From Cephalopachus bancanus (Eukaryota > Chordata > Mammalia > Primates > Tarsiidae), in the NCBI GenBank assembly GCA_027257055.1, contig JAPVLO010000888.1, positions 62,001 to 126,000 on the forward strand: a stretch of DNA of 64,000 nt. Direction: 5' to 3'. Made by a program: the position numbers and the translations under genes. The notes beneath the pieces were generated by a model, which searched no databases, had not been told where the DNA came from, and saw only the letters and a program-made list of their open reading frames with translations. Below, piece by piece: positions 1-11,190 of the stretch (positions within the stretch are counted from its first letter, which is position 1; the number at the start of each line of letters is the position of its first letter).

Positions 1-2
1 GG

Positions 3-567
<565 letters not shown>

Positions 568-582
568 AAATCTTGAAACACT

Positions 583-720
583 GGCTAGGCACAGTGGCTC
601 ACATCTGTGAGCCAGCACTTTGGGAGGCTGAGGTGGGAAGGTCATCAGAGGCCAGGAGTTCAAGACCAGCCTGGGTAACAAAGTGAGATTCCCCACCCCA
701 TCTCTACCAAAACAAAAAGT
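583..720 (+). mobile_element. Alu left-arm monomer
   Basis: Starts GGCTAGGCACAGTGGCTC and ends after CATCTCTACCAAAAC. No right arm follows. Confidence 0.8.
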
Positions 721-846
721 ATCTTGAAGTACTTCAACTGTTAATACTATTAAACTGTTACTAGTTGAATTATTTTTGTAGTGTTCAAATAAATTTTAGT
801 TTAGGTTGATTGGGTAAAATCTAGTAAAGCTTTATGTTTTGTCTTT

Positions 847-1131
847 TTTTTTTGAGTTGGAGTCTTACTCTGTCGCCCAGACTGGAGTGCAGTGACTGCT
901 CCCGGCCACCGCAGCCTCGACCTGCTGGGCTCCGGTGATCCTTCCGCCTCAGCCTTCCAAGTAGCCGGAACTACAGGCGCGCGCTACCACGCCCAGCTAA
1001 TTTTTTTGATTTATTGTAGAGATGAGGTCTCGCCAAGTTGCCCAGGTGGGTCTCGAACCCGTGGGCTCAAGCAATCCACTCACCTCAGCCTCTCAAGGCA
1101 TGGGATTGCAGGCTGAGCCACCGAGCCCGGC
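847..1131 (-). mobile_element. Alu, T2/T3 intermediate, full length
   Basis: Flanked by a perfect 15-bp duplication TTATGTTTTGTCTTT at 832-846 and 1132-1146. Confidence 0.95.
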
Positions 1132-1146
1132 TTATGTTTTGTCTTT

Positions 1147-1569
1147 AGGTATGACAGAAATTATAAGGAGGAGCCAATTCAGAGTAAATCTAAATTAAAA
1201 TATCAGAGGGTAATAAATCTTTAGTAGAACATATAAATGTCTTTTGAGGTTGATTAGATTGGTAGGATCTGAATAAATATTTAGAAAATTGTTTTTTTCA
1301 ATAAGAGTACACATTATTTTATGTATTTCCTCTAACTGTAGGGAAAGGGCCAAATCAACAAAGATAGGAGAAGGGATGCTGATTGACTCTTCTTAAGAGG
1401 AAAGGAGATACGAAAATTATCTGGAGGCTGTTGGTAGGATTGTAGGGAAAACCACCAAAGAATCTGGAAATACATTCCTATGTCAAGTGAACCTCACAAA
1501 GCAGTCTCCCATGCTTGAAGCTTGGCAAGAAAGAGATGATCTGCTTGTGGCTTCAAAAACAAACAAACA
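1147..1569. other. Non-repetitive intron spacer
   Basis: About 420 bp with no recognisable repeat or exon. Confidence 0.5.
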
Positions 1570-1882
1570 GGCCAAGCGCGGTAGCTCGAGCCTGTAATTC
1601 CAGCCCTTTGGGAGGCCGAGGTGAGGGGAATGCCTGAGCCCACGGGTTCGAGAACAACCCGGGCAATTTGGTGAGACCTCGTCTCTACAATAAATCAAAA
1701 AAATTAGCTGGACGTGGTGGCGCGTGCTGTGGTTCCAGTGACTTGGAAGACTGAGGTGGAGGATCTCCGGATCCCAGCAGGTCGACGCTGGAGTGGCCAT
1801 GAGCATGCTACTGCACTCCAACCTGGACGACAGAGTGAGACACCAACTCAAAAAAACCCAAAAAACAAACAACCAAAGAAAC
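1570..1882 (+). mobile_element. Alu, T2, full length
   Basis: Tail of CAAAAAACAAACAACC; flanks AAACAAACA-type duplications on both sides. Confidence 0.92.
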
Positions 1883-2294
1883 CTATTTACAAAATCTTTT
1901 TTATCCTGTCCTCCTCCCCTCCCTATCTACAGACTCTTAATTCACATGATATATACTATTTACTTGAAATGGTTTTATGGTGGGTCACAAAACTAAGCTT
2001 CCAGAAGATTATGTCACTTGCCAGAACCGTTGTTAAATATGGAATCTCAACCCAACTAGCCTGACTCTAAAATCTAGGGTTTTTTTTAAACATCTTTGTT
2101 TCTCTGTGTTCAGGACTCTGCAAACAGAGTTTTAGACGACAAGTCTTTGCTCTCCAGTTTACAGTTTAGTTGAGGAACTAATTTTCACACATGAGAGTAA
2201 CTAGACAAAAATACAGCTAAAGCACTCCTAAAGCACTCTTTGGTGTCCATGGGCTGTCTCTTGAATGTCCTACAGTGATGAGGGAACTCAGGTA
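1883..2294. other. Non-repetitive intron spacer
   Basis: I see no recognisable element in about 410 bp. Confidence 0.5.
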
Positions 2295-2400
2295 CAGACC
2301 ATTAAGCTCATTTTCACGGTGAGGAAACCAAGGCTCAAAGACTAAGTGATTTACCCAAGGTCATACCAGCAAAGTGACAGAAACAGAGTCCTGATACTTT
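2295..2400 (+). mobile_element. MIR fragment
   Basis: The core resembles the MIR consensus: CATTTTCACGGTGAGGAAAC, then CAAGGCTCAAAGACTAAGTG and CCCAAGGTCATACCAGCAAA. It is diverged and lacks both ends. Confidence 0.65.
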
Positions 2401-2642
2401 GTGTCTTGCAGCTTCTTTTATACCAGAAGTCACAAAATCTAACTGTATACAGGGGCCAGGCAAGCAGCACAAATGAACAAACCAGGCTGGTTATAAGGCA
2501 ATTGGGGGAAATAGGTTTGTGGTGAACCAGAGATAGCAGCTTCCATCTGAACAGGGTCCTGCTGCTGACTGTGCCTCTGGAGAAAGAAAGGGTCCGAGAA
2601 TAACAGATCTGATTTTTCAGAGAAGCCCTAAATCTGATAGTT

Positions 2643-2720
2643 ATGTTTTCTTTAAAAAGTCTCAAAACGTGGCCAGGTGCGTTGGCTCATGCCTGTAATC
2701 CCAGCACTTTGGGAGGCCGA
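2643..2720 (+). repeat. Local duplication A, copy 1
   Basis: The non-Alu stretch ATGTTTTCTTTAAAAAG plus TCTCAAAAC and the adjoining Alu head are repeated at 4064-4140 in the same orientation. The non-Alu part is about 27 bp with few mismatches. Confidence 0.65.
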
Positions 2721-2812
2721 GGCGGGATTTGCTCAAGGCCAGGAGTTCGAGACCAGCCTGTGCAACATAGTGAGACCTCATCTCTACCAAAAGAAAAAAA
2801 AAATTAGCCAGG
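2671..2812 (+). mobile_element. Alu, J, left arm
   Basis: Runs to the middle A-run and ATTAGCCAGGTGTT, where it switches abruptly into inverted Alu sequence. Confidence 0.85.
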
Positions 2813-2815
2813 TGT

Positions 2816-2911
2816 TGCTCAATCTAGTCTCAAACGCCTGAACTCAGGTAATCCTCTCACCTCCGCCTCCCAAAGTGCTGGGATTACAGGCGTGAGCTAC
2901 CGTGCCTGGCC
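2816..2911 (-). mobile_element. Alu fragment in inverted orientation
   Basis: Only the first ~95 bases of the element (right side here, GTGCCTGGCC). It ends with TACAAAAA, which recurs at 3221. Confidence 0.82.
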
Positions 2912-2929
2912 TACAAAAACATTTTTTTT

Positions 2930-3220
2930 TCTTTTTGATTTGGAGTCTCACTCCGTCGCCTAGGCTGGAGTGCAGTGGCACGCTCACAGCCACCCCAGTG
3001 TCCGCCTGCTAGGCTCTGACGATCCTTCTGTCTCAGCCTTCCAAGCAGCCGGAACTACAGGTGTGTGCTTTCATGCCCAGCTAATATTTTTATTTGTTGT
3101 AGAGATGAGGTCTCACCAAGTTGCCCAGGCTGTTCTTGAACCCGTAGGATCAGGCAATCCTCTCACCTCCGCCTCCCAAAGCGTCGGGATTACAAGCATG
3201 AGCCACTGTGCCTGGCCTAC
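2930..3220 (-). mobile_element. Alu, T2, full length
   Basis: Has CTCACCAAGTTGCCCAGG and a GTGCCTGGCC end followed by TACAAAAAATTTTTTT, matching the flank after the fragment at 2911. Confidence 0.88.
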
Positions 3221-3235
3221 AAAAAATTTTTTTAA

Positions 3236-3400
3236 AAATTAGCCAGGAGTAAAGGTGTGTGCCTGTAGTCCAAGCCACTCGGGAGGCTGAGGCGGAAGGA
3301 TCGCCTGAAACCCAGGAGGTAGAGGCTGCGGTGAGCTGTCACTGCACTCCAGCCTTGGTGACAGAGTAAGACCTGAACTCAATAAAAATAAATAAATTTG
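3236..3400 (+). mobile_element. Alu right arm, probably completing 2671-2812
   Basis: Starts AAAATTAGCCAGGAG and ends in AATAAAAATAAATAAA. Confidence 0.82.
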
Positions 3401-3773
3401 CAACTTAAACAGAACACAAAACTACCAATGATATTCAAATCAACTCGCTGATTATTTTTTTGAAACGAAATCACTGTTTGCAACTCAGATATGGTACTGA
3501 CAGAGCCGTGTAGTCTAACATACCTGTGTGGCAAAAGCATATCCTATGTATTTCTCCAAGCACTCCTGCTGCTGCAAGCCCTTGCTGGGCTGTGACATTA
3601 CTTGACCTACACTTAGTCTAACCAAATACTTAGCTAATCGGTCAGCCTTGTTTCTTTGTCATTATCCCATGACAAATCATCACAACTCAGTACTGAGGTA
3701 CAAACATAAACAAAAATGTCCTGAGATCACCTGGCAGCCCTTGGGCAAACCTGACATTTCAGAATTTGCTTAG
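3401..3773. other. Non-repetitive intron spacer
   Basis: About 370 bp; no element recognised. Confidence 0.5.
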
Positions 3774-4046
3774 CTCCAGGCGTGGTGTTTCACATCTGTA
3801 ACCCCAGCACTTTGGGAGGTAGAGGTGAGAGGACTGCCTGAGCCCAGGGTTCGAGACCAGCCCGGGCAACTTGGCGAGACTCATCTCTACAATAAATAAA
3901 AAAATTAGCCAGGCACGATGGTGCACACCTGTAGTTCCAGCTACCCAGAAGGCTGACCATGAGGTGACCATGAGCGTGCCACCGCACTCCAGCCTGGGTG
4001 ACAGAGTGAGACTCCAGCTCAAACAAATAAAATAAAATAAAAAAGA
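3774..4046 (+). mobile_element. Alu, T2, near full length
   Basis: A ~20-bp deletion in the right arm (GGCTGACCATGAGGTGACC); tail of AAATAAAAT units. Confidence 0.9.
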
Positions 4047-4063
4047 AATAAAATCTCCTGATT

Positions 4064-4150
4064 AATGTTTTCTTTAAAAATTCTCAAAACATGGCCAGAT
4101 GCTGTGGTGCCTCCCTGTAATCCCAGCACCTTGATGGGTCAAGGCGGGAG
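4064..4150 (+). repeat. Local duplication A, copy 2
   Basis: This is the partner of the segment at 2643-2720. Here the Alu head breaks off after about 80 bp and unique sequence follows, whereas copy 1 continues as an Alu left arm. Confidence 0.65.
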
Positions 4151-4172
4151 GATTGCTTGAGTTCAGGTATTC
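4092..4172 (+). mobile_element. Alu head fragment (in duplication A)
   Basis: Only the first ~80 bases remain, diverged; ends at GCTTGAGTTCAGG. Confidence 0.75.
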
Positions 4173-4667
4173 AGTAAATACACGGAAGCTGAAAAAATAA
4201 GTTAGATGAGATTATATCTACTTGAACTCCTCCAAGAGATATATAGCTCCCATGACCTTGTATCTAGATTCACACTGTGGCTTGAGTTTTAACAACCTGG
4301 TCTGGAAATGGAATGTCTCGTGTGGTTCGAGGCAATTACTGGAGAAAACGCTCAGGAAGAACCTGAGCGTTCATGAGCTTGGGTTTGTGTGTGGTAGAAA
4401 TGCCTGCCTCCCACATGCAGCCCCCATCACCCCGGCAGTCACCCTGTCATCTTGCAGGGCCGCTGGAAGTCAGGAGATTGTGAAATCAGAAAATCCCAAG
4501 AGACCTTGAGCTCCTCTGGTGTAGATGCCTCCCAGATAGGAAGACCAGGGCTAAGAGGCAAGAACGTGCTGTGGGTTTCTGAAATCCCACAAAGTCCCTG
4601 ATCTAAAGCTCCTCCTGTCTCCCATACGTTACAACTCTGTATTTATTTCTCTTTTGTTAATTCAATT
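4173..4667. other. Non-repetitive intron spacer
   Basis: About 490 bp. A 95-codon frame at 4222-4509 matches nothing I know and has no splice context. Confidence 0.5.
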
Positions 4668-4954
4668 CTTTTTTTTTTTTTGAGTCGGAGTCTCACTCTG
4701 TCGCCCAGACTGGAGTGCAGTGGCGCTCCCGGCCACCGCAGCCTCGACCTGCTGGGCTCCGGCGATCCTTCCGCCTCAGCCTTCCAAGTAGCCGGAATTA
4801 CAGGCATGCACTACCACGCCCAGCTGATTTTTTGATTTATTGTAGAGATGAGGTCTCGCTGCCCAGGCGGGTCTCGAACCCGCGGGCTCAGGCAATCCAC
4901 TCACCTCAGCCTCCCAAAGGCGCAGGATTACAGGCTGAGCCACCGAGCCCGGCC
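4668..4954 (-). mobile_element. Alu, T3, full length
   Basis: Close to the T3 consensus; AATTCA-type duplications at both ends. It inserted at the tail of the next J copy. Confidence 0.95.
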
Positions 4955-4959
4955 AATTC

Positions 4960-5262
4960 ATTTTTTTTATATAGGTGTTTCACTCTATCACCCAGCCTAG
5001 AGCACAGTGGCAAGATCACAACCATCCCAACGCATGGCAGCCTCAGCCTCCTGGGCTCAGGTGATCCTTCCACCTCAGCCTCCCAAGTAGCTGGAACTAG
5101 AGACACGTGCCACCATACCCAGGTAATTCTTTTTATTTTTTTTGCAGAGACGAGGTCTTGCTATGTTGCTTAGGTTGGTCTTGAACTCTTGGGCTTAATC
5201 AATCTGCCTGCCTCGGCCTCCCAAAGTGCTAGGATTACAGGCATAAGCCACTGCGCCTGGTC
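4960..5262 (-). mobile_element. Alu, J, full length
   Basis: Carries TTGCTATGTTGCTTAGG and a diverged end TGCGCCTGGTC. Confidence 0.9.
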
Positions 5263-5432
5263 TAAACTCAGTTTTCAGATAGGCATGGGCGAGATAATAT
5301 GTCTATGTGGTTCAAGAGTCAGAAGCATGAAAAGCCGTGCATAGAAATCTTGCTACCCACCCTCCCCTGCCTTAACCCCACCTCTTACTCATGACAGCTT
5401 TGGGCTTCTTGTTTATTCTTCTACTGTTTCTT

Positions 5433-5590
5433 CTCATCCTCAGCACTATTGACATTTTGGGCTGGTGAAGTATCTGTTGGGAGATCTGTGGTGTGCACTG
5501 CGGAACGCTCGGCAGTATTCCTGGCCTGTACCCCACAATATGCCGGCAGCACCCCACCACCTCCAATCTGAAAAAGAGTGGCCATTCCAG
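5433..5590 (-). mobile_element. MER20-type hAT-Charlie element
   Basis: Reads CAGCACTATTGACATTTTGG and then a diverged match to the rest of MER20 in reverse orientation, ending near 5590. It is a non-autonomous DNA transposon relic. The open frames across it on both strands are chance. Confidence 0.65.
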
Positions 5591-5848
5591 AAAGAGTTCC
5601 AAAATTGCAGTGACAGGTGGACCGGGCACTGGCGTCGGTGCATAGCTTCCCACGGGGAGTACTTTGAAGGTGACCGTAGTGCTATTCAGCAATGAGGTCT
5701 GTAGCACTTTTCTGGGATGGTTTGCAAACCTAATTGTTGGAACTTGTATGTTCTGACCAATAGGACGTTGGAGGAAAGGATACTCGCGACATCCAGTGAT
5801 ATGGTTTGGATGTTGTCCCCTCCAAATCTCATGTTAAAATATGGTCCT

Positions 5849-6127
5849 CGGCCGGGCGCAGGGCTCACGCCTGTAATCCTAGCACCTTGGGAGGTGGAGA
5901 CGAGTGGATTGACTGAGCCCACGGTTTCGAGATCAGCCTGGGCAACCTGGCGAGACCTCGTCTGTACAATAAATCAAAAAATTAGCTGGGCATGGTGGCA
6001 TGCACCTGTAGTTCCAGCTGCTTGGAAGGATTGCCTGAGCCCAGCAGATCGAGGCTATGGTGGCTGTGAGCGTGCCACTGCACTCCAGTGTGGGTGACAG
6101 AGTCAGACTCTGACTTAAAAAAAAAAT
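5849..6127 (+). mobile_element. Alu, T2, inside the MST-type LTR
   Basis: Starts GGCCGGGCGCAGGGCTCAC and lacks ~15 bases in the right arm (GGAAGGATTGCC). Confidence 0.92.
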
Positions 6128-6133
6128 GATCCA

Positions 6134-6430
6134 GCCGGGCTCGGTGGCTCAGCCTGTAATCCCGCGCCTTTGGGAGGCTGAGGTGAGTGGATTGCCTGAT
6201 CCCGTGGGTTCGAGACCCGCCTAGGCAGCGATACCTCATCTCTACAATAAATCAAAAAATCAGCCGGGCGTGGTAGCACATGCCTGTAATTCTGGCTACT
6301 TGGAAGGCTGAGGTGGAAGGATCGCCAGAGCCCAGCAGGTTGAGGCTGCGGTGGCCGGGAGCGGCCACTGCACTCCAGTCTGGGTGACAGAGTGAGACTC
6401 CAACTCAAAAAAAAAAAAAAAAAAAAAAAA
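6134..6430 (+). mobile_element. Alu, T3, full length
   Basis: AAAATGATCC duplications at about 6124 and 6428 show it inserted into the previous Alu's tail. Confidence 0.95.
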
Positions 6431-6770
6431 TGATCCTCCAACTTGGAGATGGGACCTAATGAGAGGTGATCGGGTCATGGGGTCAGATCCTTCATGAATG
6501 GCTTGATGCTGTTCTCACGGTAATGAGTCAGTTCTCACTCTTAATTCACATAGATCTGATTATTTAAAAGAGCCCGGCACCTCCTCCTTTCTCTCTCTTG
6601 CTTCCCCTCTCACCATGTGACACGCCTGTGTGCTCTCTCTCTCCTTTCGCCATAATTGTAGGTTTCCTGACGCCTCACCAGAAGCAGAACCATGAGCCAA
6701 ATAAGCCTCTGGACTTTATAAATGACCCAGTCTCAGGTATTTCTTTCAGGCAATGCAAAACCGACGGATA

Positions 6771-7187
6771 TATCCAAGCTGGGTCTCGAAGGAATGCACC
6801 TTTCACTTCCCCATTCTACCATAGCTGGAGCAGACATCAGGTGGGACACAAAGTAGCATCTGGGACCAGAAGATGGAATTCACTGTCGAAGACAGAGAAA
6901 ACAAGACAGAAGTCTCTGACACTATGGAGACACCATATCCAGCCTTGGTGATTAGTGCTTTGTCATAGGAGAGAATGATAAATCTCTACCATGTTTAAGT
7001 AAGGGTCGAGGGGTCAGGGCTGTGCATCTGTCCAATTTTCCAAGAGAATATGGACATCTAGATTTTCTTACAATATCTGACATTTACATGTTGGCAACTC
7101 ATTCTGATTTTCAACACTGTACAGGCCAACACAACTGGTCTGGGATTAGCATCATTTCTATTCCACTAGCTTCTCTAAAACAAAGAC
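6771..7187. other. Intron spacer, no element recognised
   Basis: About 415 bp to the right of the LTR. A 117-codon frame spans LTR and spacer and is not a gene. Confidence 0.5.
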
Positions 7188-7479
7188 TTTTTTTTTTCCT
7201 GAGTTGGAGCCTCACTCCTTCGCCCAGGCTGGAGTGCAGTAACACGCTCATGACCACCCCCATGTCAACCTGTTGGGCTCCGGCGATCCTTCCGCCTCAG
7301 CCTTTCGAGTAGCCAGAACTACAGGTGCGTGCTACCACACCTGGCTATTTTTTATTTTATTGTAGAGACAAGGTCTCACCAAGTTGCCTGGGCTGGTCTC
7401 GAACCCGCAGGCTCAGGCAATCCACTCGCCTAGGCCTCCCAAAGTGCTGGGATTACAGGCTGAGCCACCAAGCCCGGCT
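7188..7479 (-). mobile_element. Alu, T2, full length
   Basis: Head GAGCCACCAAGCCCGGC; tail T-run at the left. Confidence 0.92.
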
Positions 7480-7689
7480 GACCTTGTCTCTTAAGGAAAA
7501 AAAAAATACAGAAAGAAAGAATCCCCGGAGAAGGGACTGACCAAGCCTGTAAGTCAGTAGTACCAACAACCATGCAGGCTTACCTGTCCACAACCCCACC
7601 ATGTAGGGCCTCCCTGGCTACCAATGGCCTTTACTAGGATGAACACTGTTCTCTTCCTCCCTTCTCCCTTTTTTTTCAAGATTAAATAG

Positions 7690-7993
7690 TTTCTCGGGGC
7701 TGGGATAGTGCCATGCACCTGTAGTCCCAGCTACTTAGGAGGCCAAGACAAGAAGATAACTTGAGGACAGGACTTTGAGACCAGCCTGGGCAACACAGCA
7801 TGACCTCATCTCTACAAAAATTTTAAAAATCAACCAGGTGTGGTGGCACACACCTGTAGTCTTAGCTACTGAAGAGGCAGAGGCAAGAGGATTACTTGAG
7901 CCTAGGAGGTCAGGGCTACAGTGAGCTTTCATTGTGCCACTGCACTCTAGCCTGGACAACAGAGAAAGACCCCATCTCTTAAAAAAAAAAAAA
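7690..7993 (+). mobile_element. Alu, J, diverged
   Basis: The first ~25 bases are lost or altered; starts near GGGATAGTGCCATGCACC. A 13-base A tail. Confidence 0.85.
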
Positions 7994-8467
7994 TCAGGAG
8001 AAAGGGCTGAATAATGGTATCATGAAAATGCTACCCATTTATACAGAAAACAGCAGGTAAAAAAGGCACCCCCTAGTTTCATATGGAACGTCTGGTAGCC
8101 TCACCAAACAAGTTCATCCAGACAAACAGCTCCTTGGAAGAGGAGTGGGAGGTGGCAGAAAGAAGATTCAGAAGGTGCACCATCTAATGCTCATTTTGTG
8201 GGATGTTTTGACAAGATGGGCTAGAACAGCCAAAGTGGTACCAGCAGCTTGCAGGGCCTTGGCTAACCACTGCCTCCGAGGAAGCAAAGCTCTGTGTGGC
8301 ACACCATCAGCCAAACCCAGCTTCCAGGTCACACCACCAGTTAACCTCTCATCCAGGTCACACCACCGGTTAACCTCTCAAGATGAGGGAAACACCACAC
8401 ACAGCTGCGGCACCAAGAGTACATGGAACAGAATAAAAGAAGTCACATTATGGAGAAATAAGTACCT
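7994..8467. other. Intron spacer containing a 29-bp tandem repeat
   Basis: No element recognised apart from the two 29-bp units at 8323-8380. Confidence 0.5.
8323..8380 (+). repeat. 29-bp tandem duplication
   Basis: Two adjacent 29-bp units, each starting TCCAGGTCACACCACC and ending TTAACCTCTCA, differ at one base (A/G). Confidence 0.95.
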
Positions 8468-8585
8468 GGCTGGGCGCAGTGGCTCACGCCTGTAATCCCA
8501 GCACTTTGGGAGGCCGAGGCAGGAGGACTGCTTGAACCCAGGAGTTTGAAACCAGCCTGGACAACACAGCAAGGTCTCGTCTCTT

Positions 8586-8589
<4 letters not shown>
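8468..8589 (+). mobile_element. Alu left-arm monomer
   Basis: Ends CTCGTCTCTTAAAAA and runs into the (GA)n tract, which probably grew from its tail. Confidence 0.88.

Positions 8590-8649
<60 letters not shown>
8587..8649 (+). repeat. (GA)n microsatellite
   Basis: About 30 uninterrupted GA units lie at the tail of an Alu left monomer. The resulting (SL)n antisense frames are not genes. Confidence 0.97.
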
Positions 8650-8652
<3 letters not shown>

Positions 8653-8748
8653 CCTGTGGACAAGGCCCTCTGCTCTCCAGGAAGTCGCTTCCTGGCTTGG
8701 CTAGGAGTCTGCTCCACAGTGCCCGCATGGAGTTAAGATTTACGGTTT

Positions 8749-9036
8749 GGCCGGGTGCAATGGCTCATGCCTATAATCCCAGCACTTTGGGAGGCGGAGG
8801 CAAGAGGAATGCCCGAGTCCAGGGGTTCAAGACCAGCCTGGGCAACTTGGCGAGACCTTGCCTCTACAGTAAATTTAGAAAATTAATTAGCTGAGCGTGG
8901 TGGCACACCCCGGTAGTTCCAGCTGCTTGGAAGGCTGAGGGGGAAGGATCGCCGGAGCAGGTCGAGGCTGTGGTGGCCGTGAGCGTGCCCTGCACTCCAG
9001 CCTGGGCGATGGAGTGAGACTCTGACTCAAAAAGAG
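8749..9036 (+). mobile_element. Alu, T2, full length
   Basis: Flanked by AGATTTACGGTTTGG and AGATTTACAGTTTGG, a 15-bp duplication with one change. Confidence 0.95.
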
Positions 9037-9051
9037 AGATTTACAGTTTGG

Positions 9052-9464
9052 AGGTAGGAACTGAGGTGGAAGATCTGGAGAAGAGAAGGATGGGTAACCC
9101 AGGAGGCAAGGGCAATAAAACAAAAACGAGAGGAGAAAGAGAAAGGGGGGGAAGGAGGTGTGCATCCCCCAAGAGCTTCTGTCCCAGTCATGGGTCAACA
9201 CCTAACACCAACTCGCCCCGGGGGCCCGTGGGCTTCCTACGGACAGCAGAGCTAGAGGCAGACAACAGCAAAGGGTAGAGGAGACAGTGAGAAGGCAGAA
9301 AAGGCCGAGCACACTGGCTCTCTGGAAATGGACAAAAGTGCACAGGAGCCTTCGGTTCCTCACCCAGAGATTTGGAGCAATTTTGCCAACACCCACGAGG
9401 GGCAGGAAGGCCCCGCTGCCATTTGGGCAACACCACCTCCCTCAGAACAAGAGTCAGGAATCCC
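9052..9464. other. Non-repetitive, purine-rich intron spacer
   Basis: About 410 bp; short frames on both strands match no family I know. Confidence 0.5.
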
Positions 9465-9655
9465 TACTATGGGCCGGGCGCTGTGCTAGACTATTCATTT
9501 ACATGAATTTGTGTTTAATTATTTCAGTAACCCCAAGAAGTGGGTATATTAATATTTTTGCAGATGGCTTTCAATTGTTTTTTTGCTTAAGATTCTAGAG
9601 CCAAAAGTAGCAGGGCCGAGACTCAAGGCCAAGTCTGTTCGGCTCCAAAATCTGT
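9465..9655 (+). mobile_element. MIR
   Basis: Starts with CTATGGGCCGGGCGCTGTGC (MIR: tgccaggcactgtgct), passes TTTACATGAATTTG and ends with an AGCAGGGCCGAGACTCAAGG segment, in MIR order. The GGCCGGGCGC inside it only mimics an Alu start. Confidence 0.7.
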
Positions 9656-9689
9656 GTCATTTCTGACCAGAAAAAGGCCACATTTCACT

Positions 9690-10127
9690 TTCGTTAGAGT
9701 GATTTTTGGTTAGATTCACGAATCACGGGACACCCCAACACCCATGCCTCCTGATGTGGGGTACTAAGAAGGACACAACATCACCGCGGTGGGACCCCTA
9801 CCAACGGTTTGTAACATGAATCTATTCATGAGGAAACATCGCATAAGCCCAACTCGAACTCTTCAAAACCGTCGAGGTCATGAAGGACAAAGACTGAGGA
9901 ACTATTCCAGACTAAAAGACACTAAAAAGGCCTGTTGTGACAGCTAAATACAGGGCATGATCTTGGGCTATATCCTGGACAAGATAAAAGAATGTTATTA
10001 GGACAACTCGGCAAAATTTGATCATGGGCTATATTAGTGTCAAGAGTAAATTTGCTGAACTTGATAGTTACACTGTAGTTACAGAGAAGATTCTTGTTCC
10101 TGGGAGATGCGTGCTGAAATATCTGGG
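9690..10127 (+). mobile_element. Ancient L1 3' UTR-type fragment
   Basis: Reads GAGGAACTATTCCAGACTAA, GACTAAATACAGG-like text and GTTATTAGGACAACTCGG. The same series occurs at 38590-39722 (GAAGAACTGTTCCAAACTAA, GGGACAATTGG). I assign it to an old L1M-type 3' end from general similarity; the exact subfamily is unknown. Confidence 0.55.
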
Positions 10128-10399
10128 GTAATCCCAGCACTTTGGGAGGCGGAGGCGAGAGGGTTGCCTGAGCTCAAGGGTTCGAGACCAGCCTGGGCAA
10201 AATGACGACACCTCATCTCTACAGTACATCAAAAATTTAGCCAGGCATGGCGGCACATGCCTGTAGTTGCAGATACTTGGAAGGCTGAGGTGGAAGGATC
10301 GCCTGAGCCCAGAGGGTCAAAGCTGTGGTGGTCATGAGCGTGCCGCTGCACTCCAGCGTGAGCGACAGAGTGAGACTCTGACTCAAAAAAAAATAAAAA
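10128..10399 (+). mobile_element. Alu, T2, 5'-truncated
   Basis: Begins at GTAATCCCAGCAC, losing the first ~25 bases, and cuts the L1 3' UTR-type fragment. Confidence 0.9.
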
Positions 10400-10527
10400 G
10401 ATGGCGGCACAAAAGGGTCCTACAGCTGAGCAAACTCTCACTGTGGAAACTGACTTTAGCATTTGACTATTCTCAAGATTCCTGTTTTATTTTACTTTTA
10501 GCTTCTTAAGGTTTTCTTTTCTTTTTT

Positions 10528-10615
10528 TTAACTGAGAAGGAGTCTTGCTCTTTTGCCCAGGCTAATCTCAAACTACTGGGCTCAAGTGATCCTCCTGCCT
10601 CAGCCTCCCAGAGTG
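10528..10615 (-). mobile_element. Alu fragment, J-like
   Basis: Tail-side fragment fused to a CTCAAACTACTGGGCTCAAG segment; an internal deletion removes most of the element. Confidence 0.7.
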
Positions 10616-10673
10616 TTAAGGATTCTGTCTTTTCATGCCAGCTCAGCAACACGTTTAAAACGATTCACATTTC

Positions 10674-10960
10674 TTTTTTTTTTTTTGAGTTGGAGTCTCA
10701 CTCTGTCGCCCAGACTGGTGTACAGTGGCCGCTCCCGGCCACCGCAGCCTCGACCTGCTGGGCTCCAGCGATCCTTCCGCCTCAGCCTTCCGAGTAGCCG
10801 GAATTACAGGCATGCGCTACCAAGCCCGGCTGATTTTTTGATTTATTGTAGAGATGAGGTCTCGCTGCCCAGGCGGGTCTCGAACCCACGGGCTCAGGCA
10901 ATCCACTCACCTCAGCCTCCCAAAGGTGCGGGATTTCAAACTGAGCCACCGAGCCCGGCC
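10674..10960 (-). mobile_element. Alu, T3, full length
   Basis: ATTCACATTT duplications at 10663 and 10964. Confidence 0.95.
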
Positions 10961-11168
10961 AATTCACATTTTAATTGTCACATTTGGGACAACTGAGACT
11001 GGGAAGATACCCAGTCTGTCCAACTACCAGAAATTGAAATCAGAATCCCTTTAATTTTTACAGTAAAACTGTAAGGACAAGATAATGAATTTCTTCATAC
11101 TCACTGTCATTTCTCAAGTGTAAATATCCTGCCCCGTCCTCCTTCCTTCCCTTCTTGTATGTCTCCTT

Positions 11169-11190
11169 TATATATATATATATATATATT
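11169..11190 (+). repeat. (TA)n microsatellite
   Basis: About ten TA units directly before the T-run of a minus-strand Alu. Confidence 0.9.

Larger units (their letters stand above)
5797..6770 (+). mobile_element. MST/THE1-type solo LTR, interrupted by two Alus
   Basis: The LTR starts TGATATGGTTTGGATG, with CCCCTCCAAATCTCATGTT. After the Alus it resumes with ATGGGACCTAATGAGAGG and GGGTCATGGGGTCAGATCC, then CTGTTCTCACGGTAATGAG, CACCATGTGAC, AAGCCTCTGGACTTTATAAA and CCCAGTCTCAGGTATTTCTT. This order matches ERVL-MaLR LTRs. No internal retroviral region is visible. Confidence 0.82.

Noticed and set aside
5372..5707. Frames of 65-111 codons on both strands near 5.5 kb
   Set aside because: They overlap a MER20-type element; open on both strands, as expected by chance.
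8378..8728. Minus-strand frames with long Ser-Leu repeats
   Set aside because: They translate the (GA)n microsatellite and an Alu monomer.
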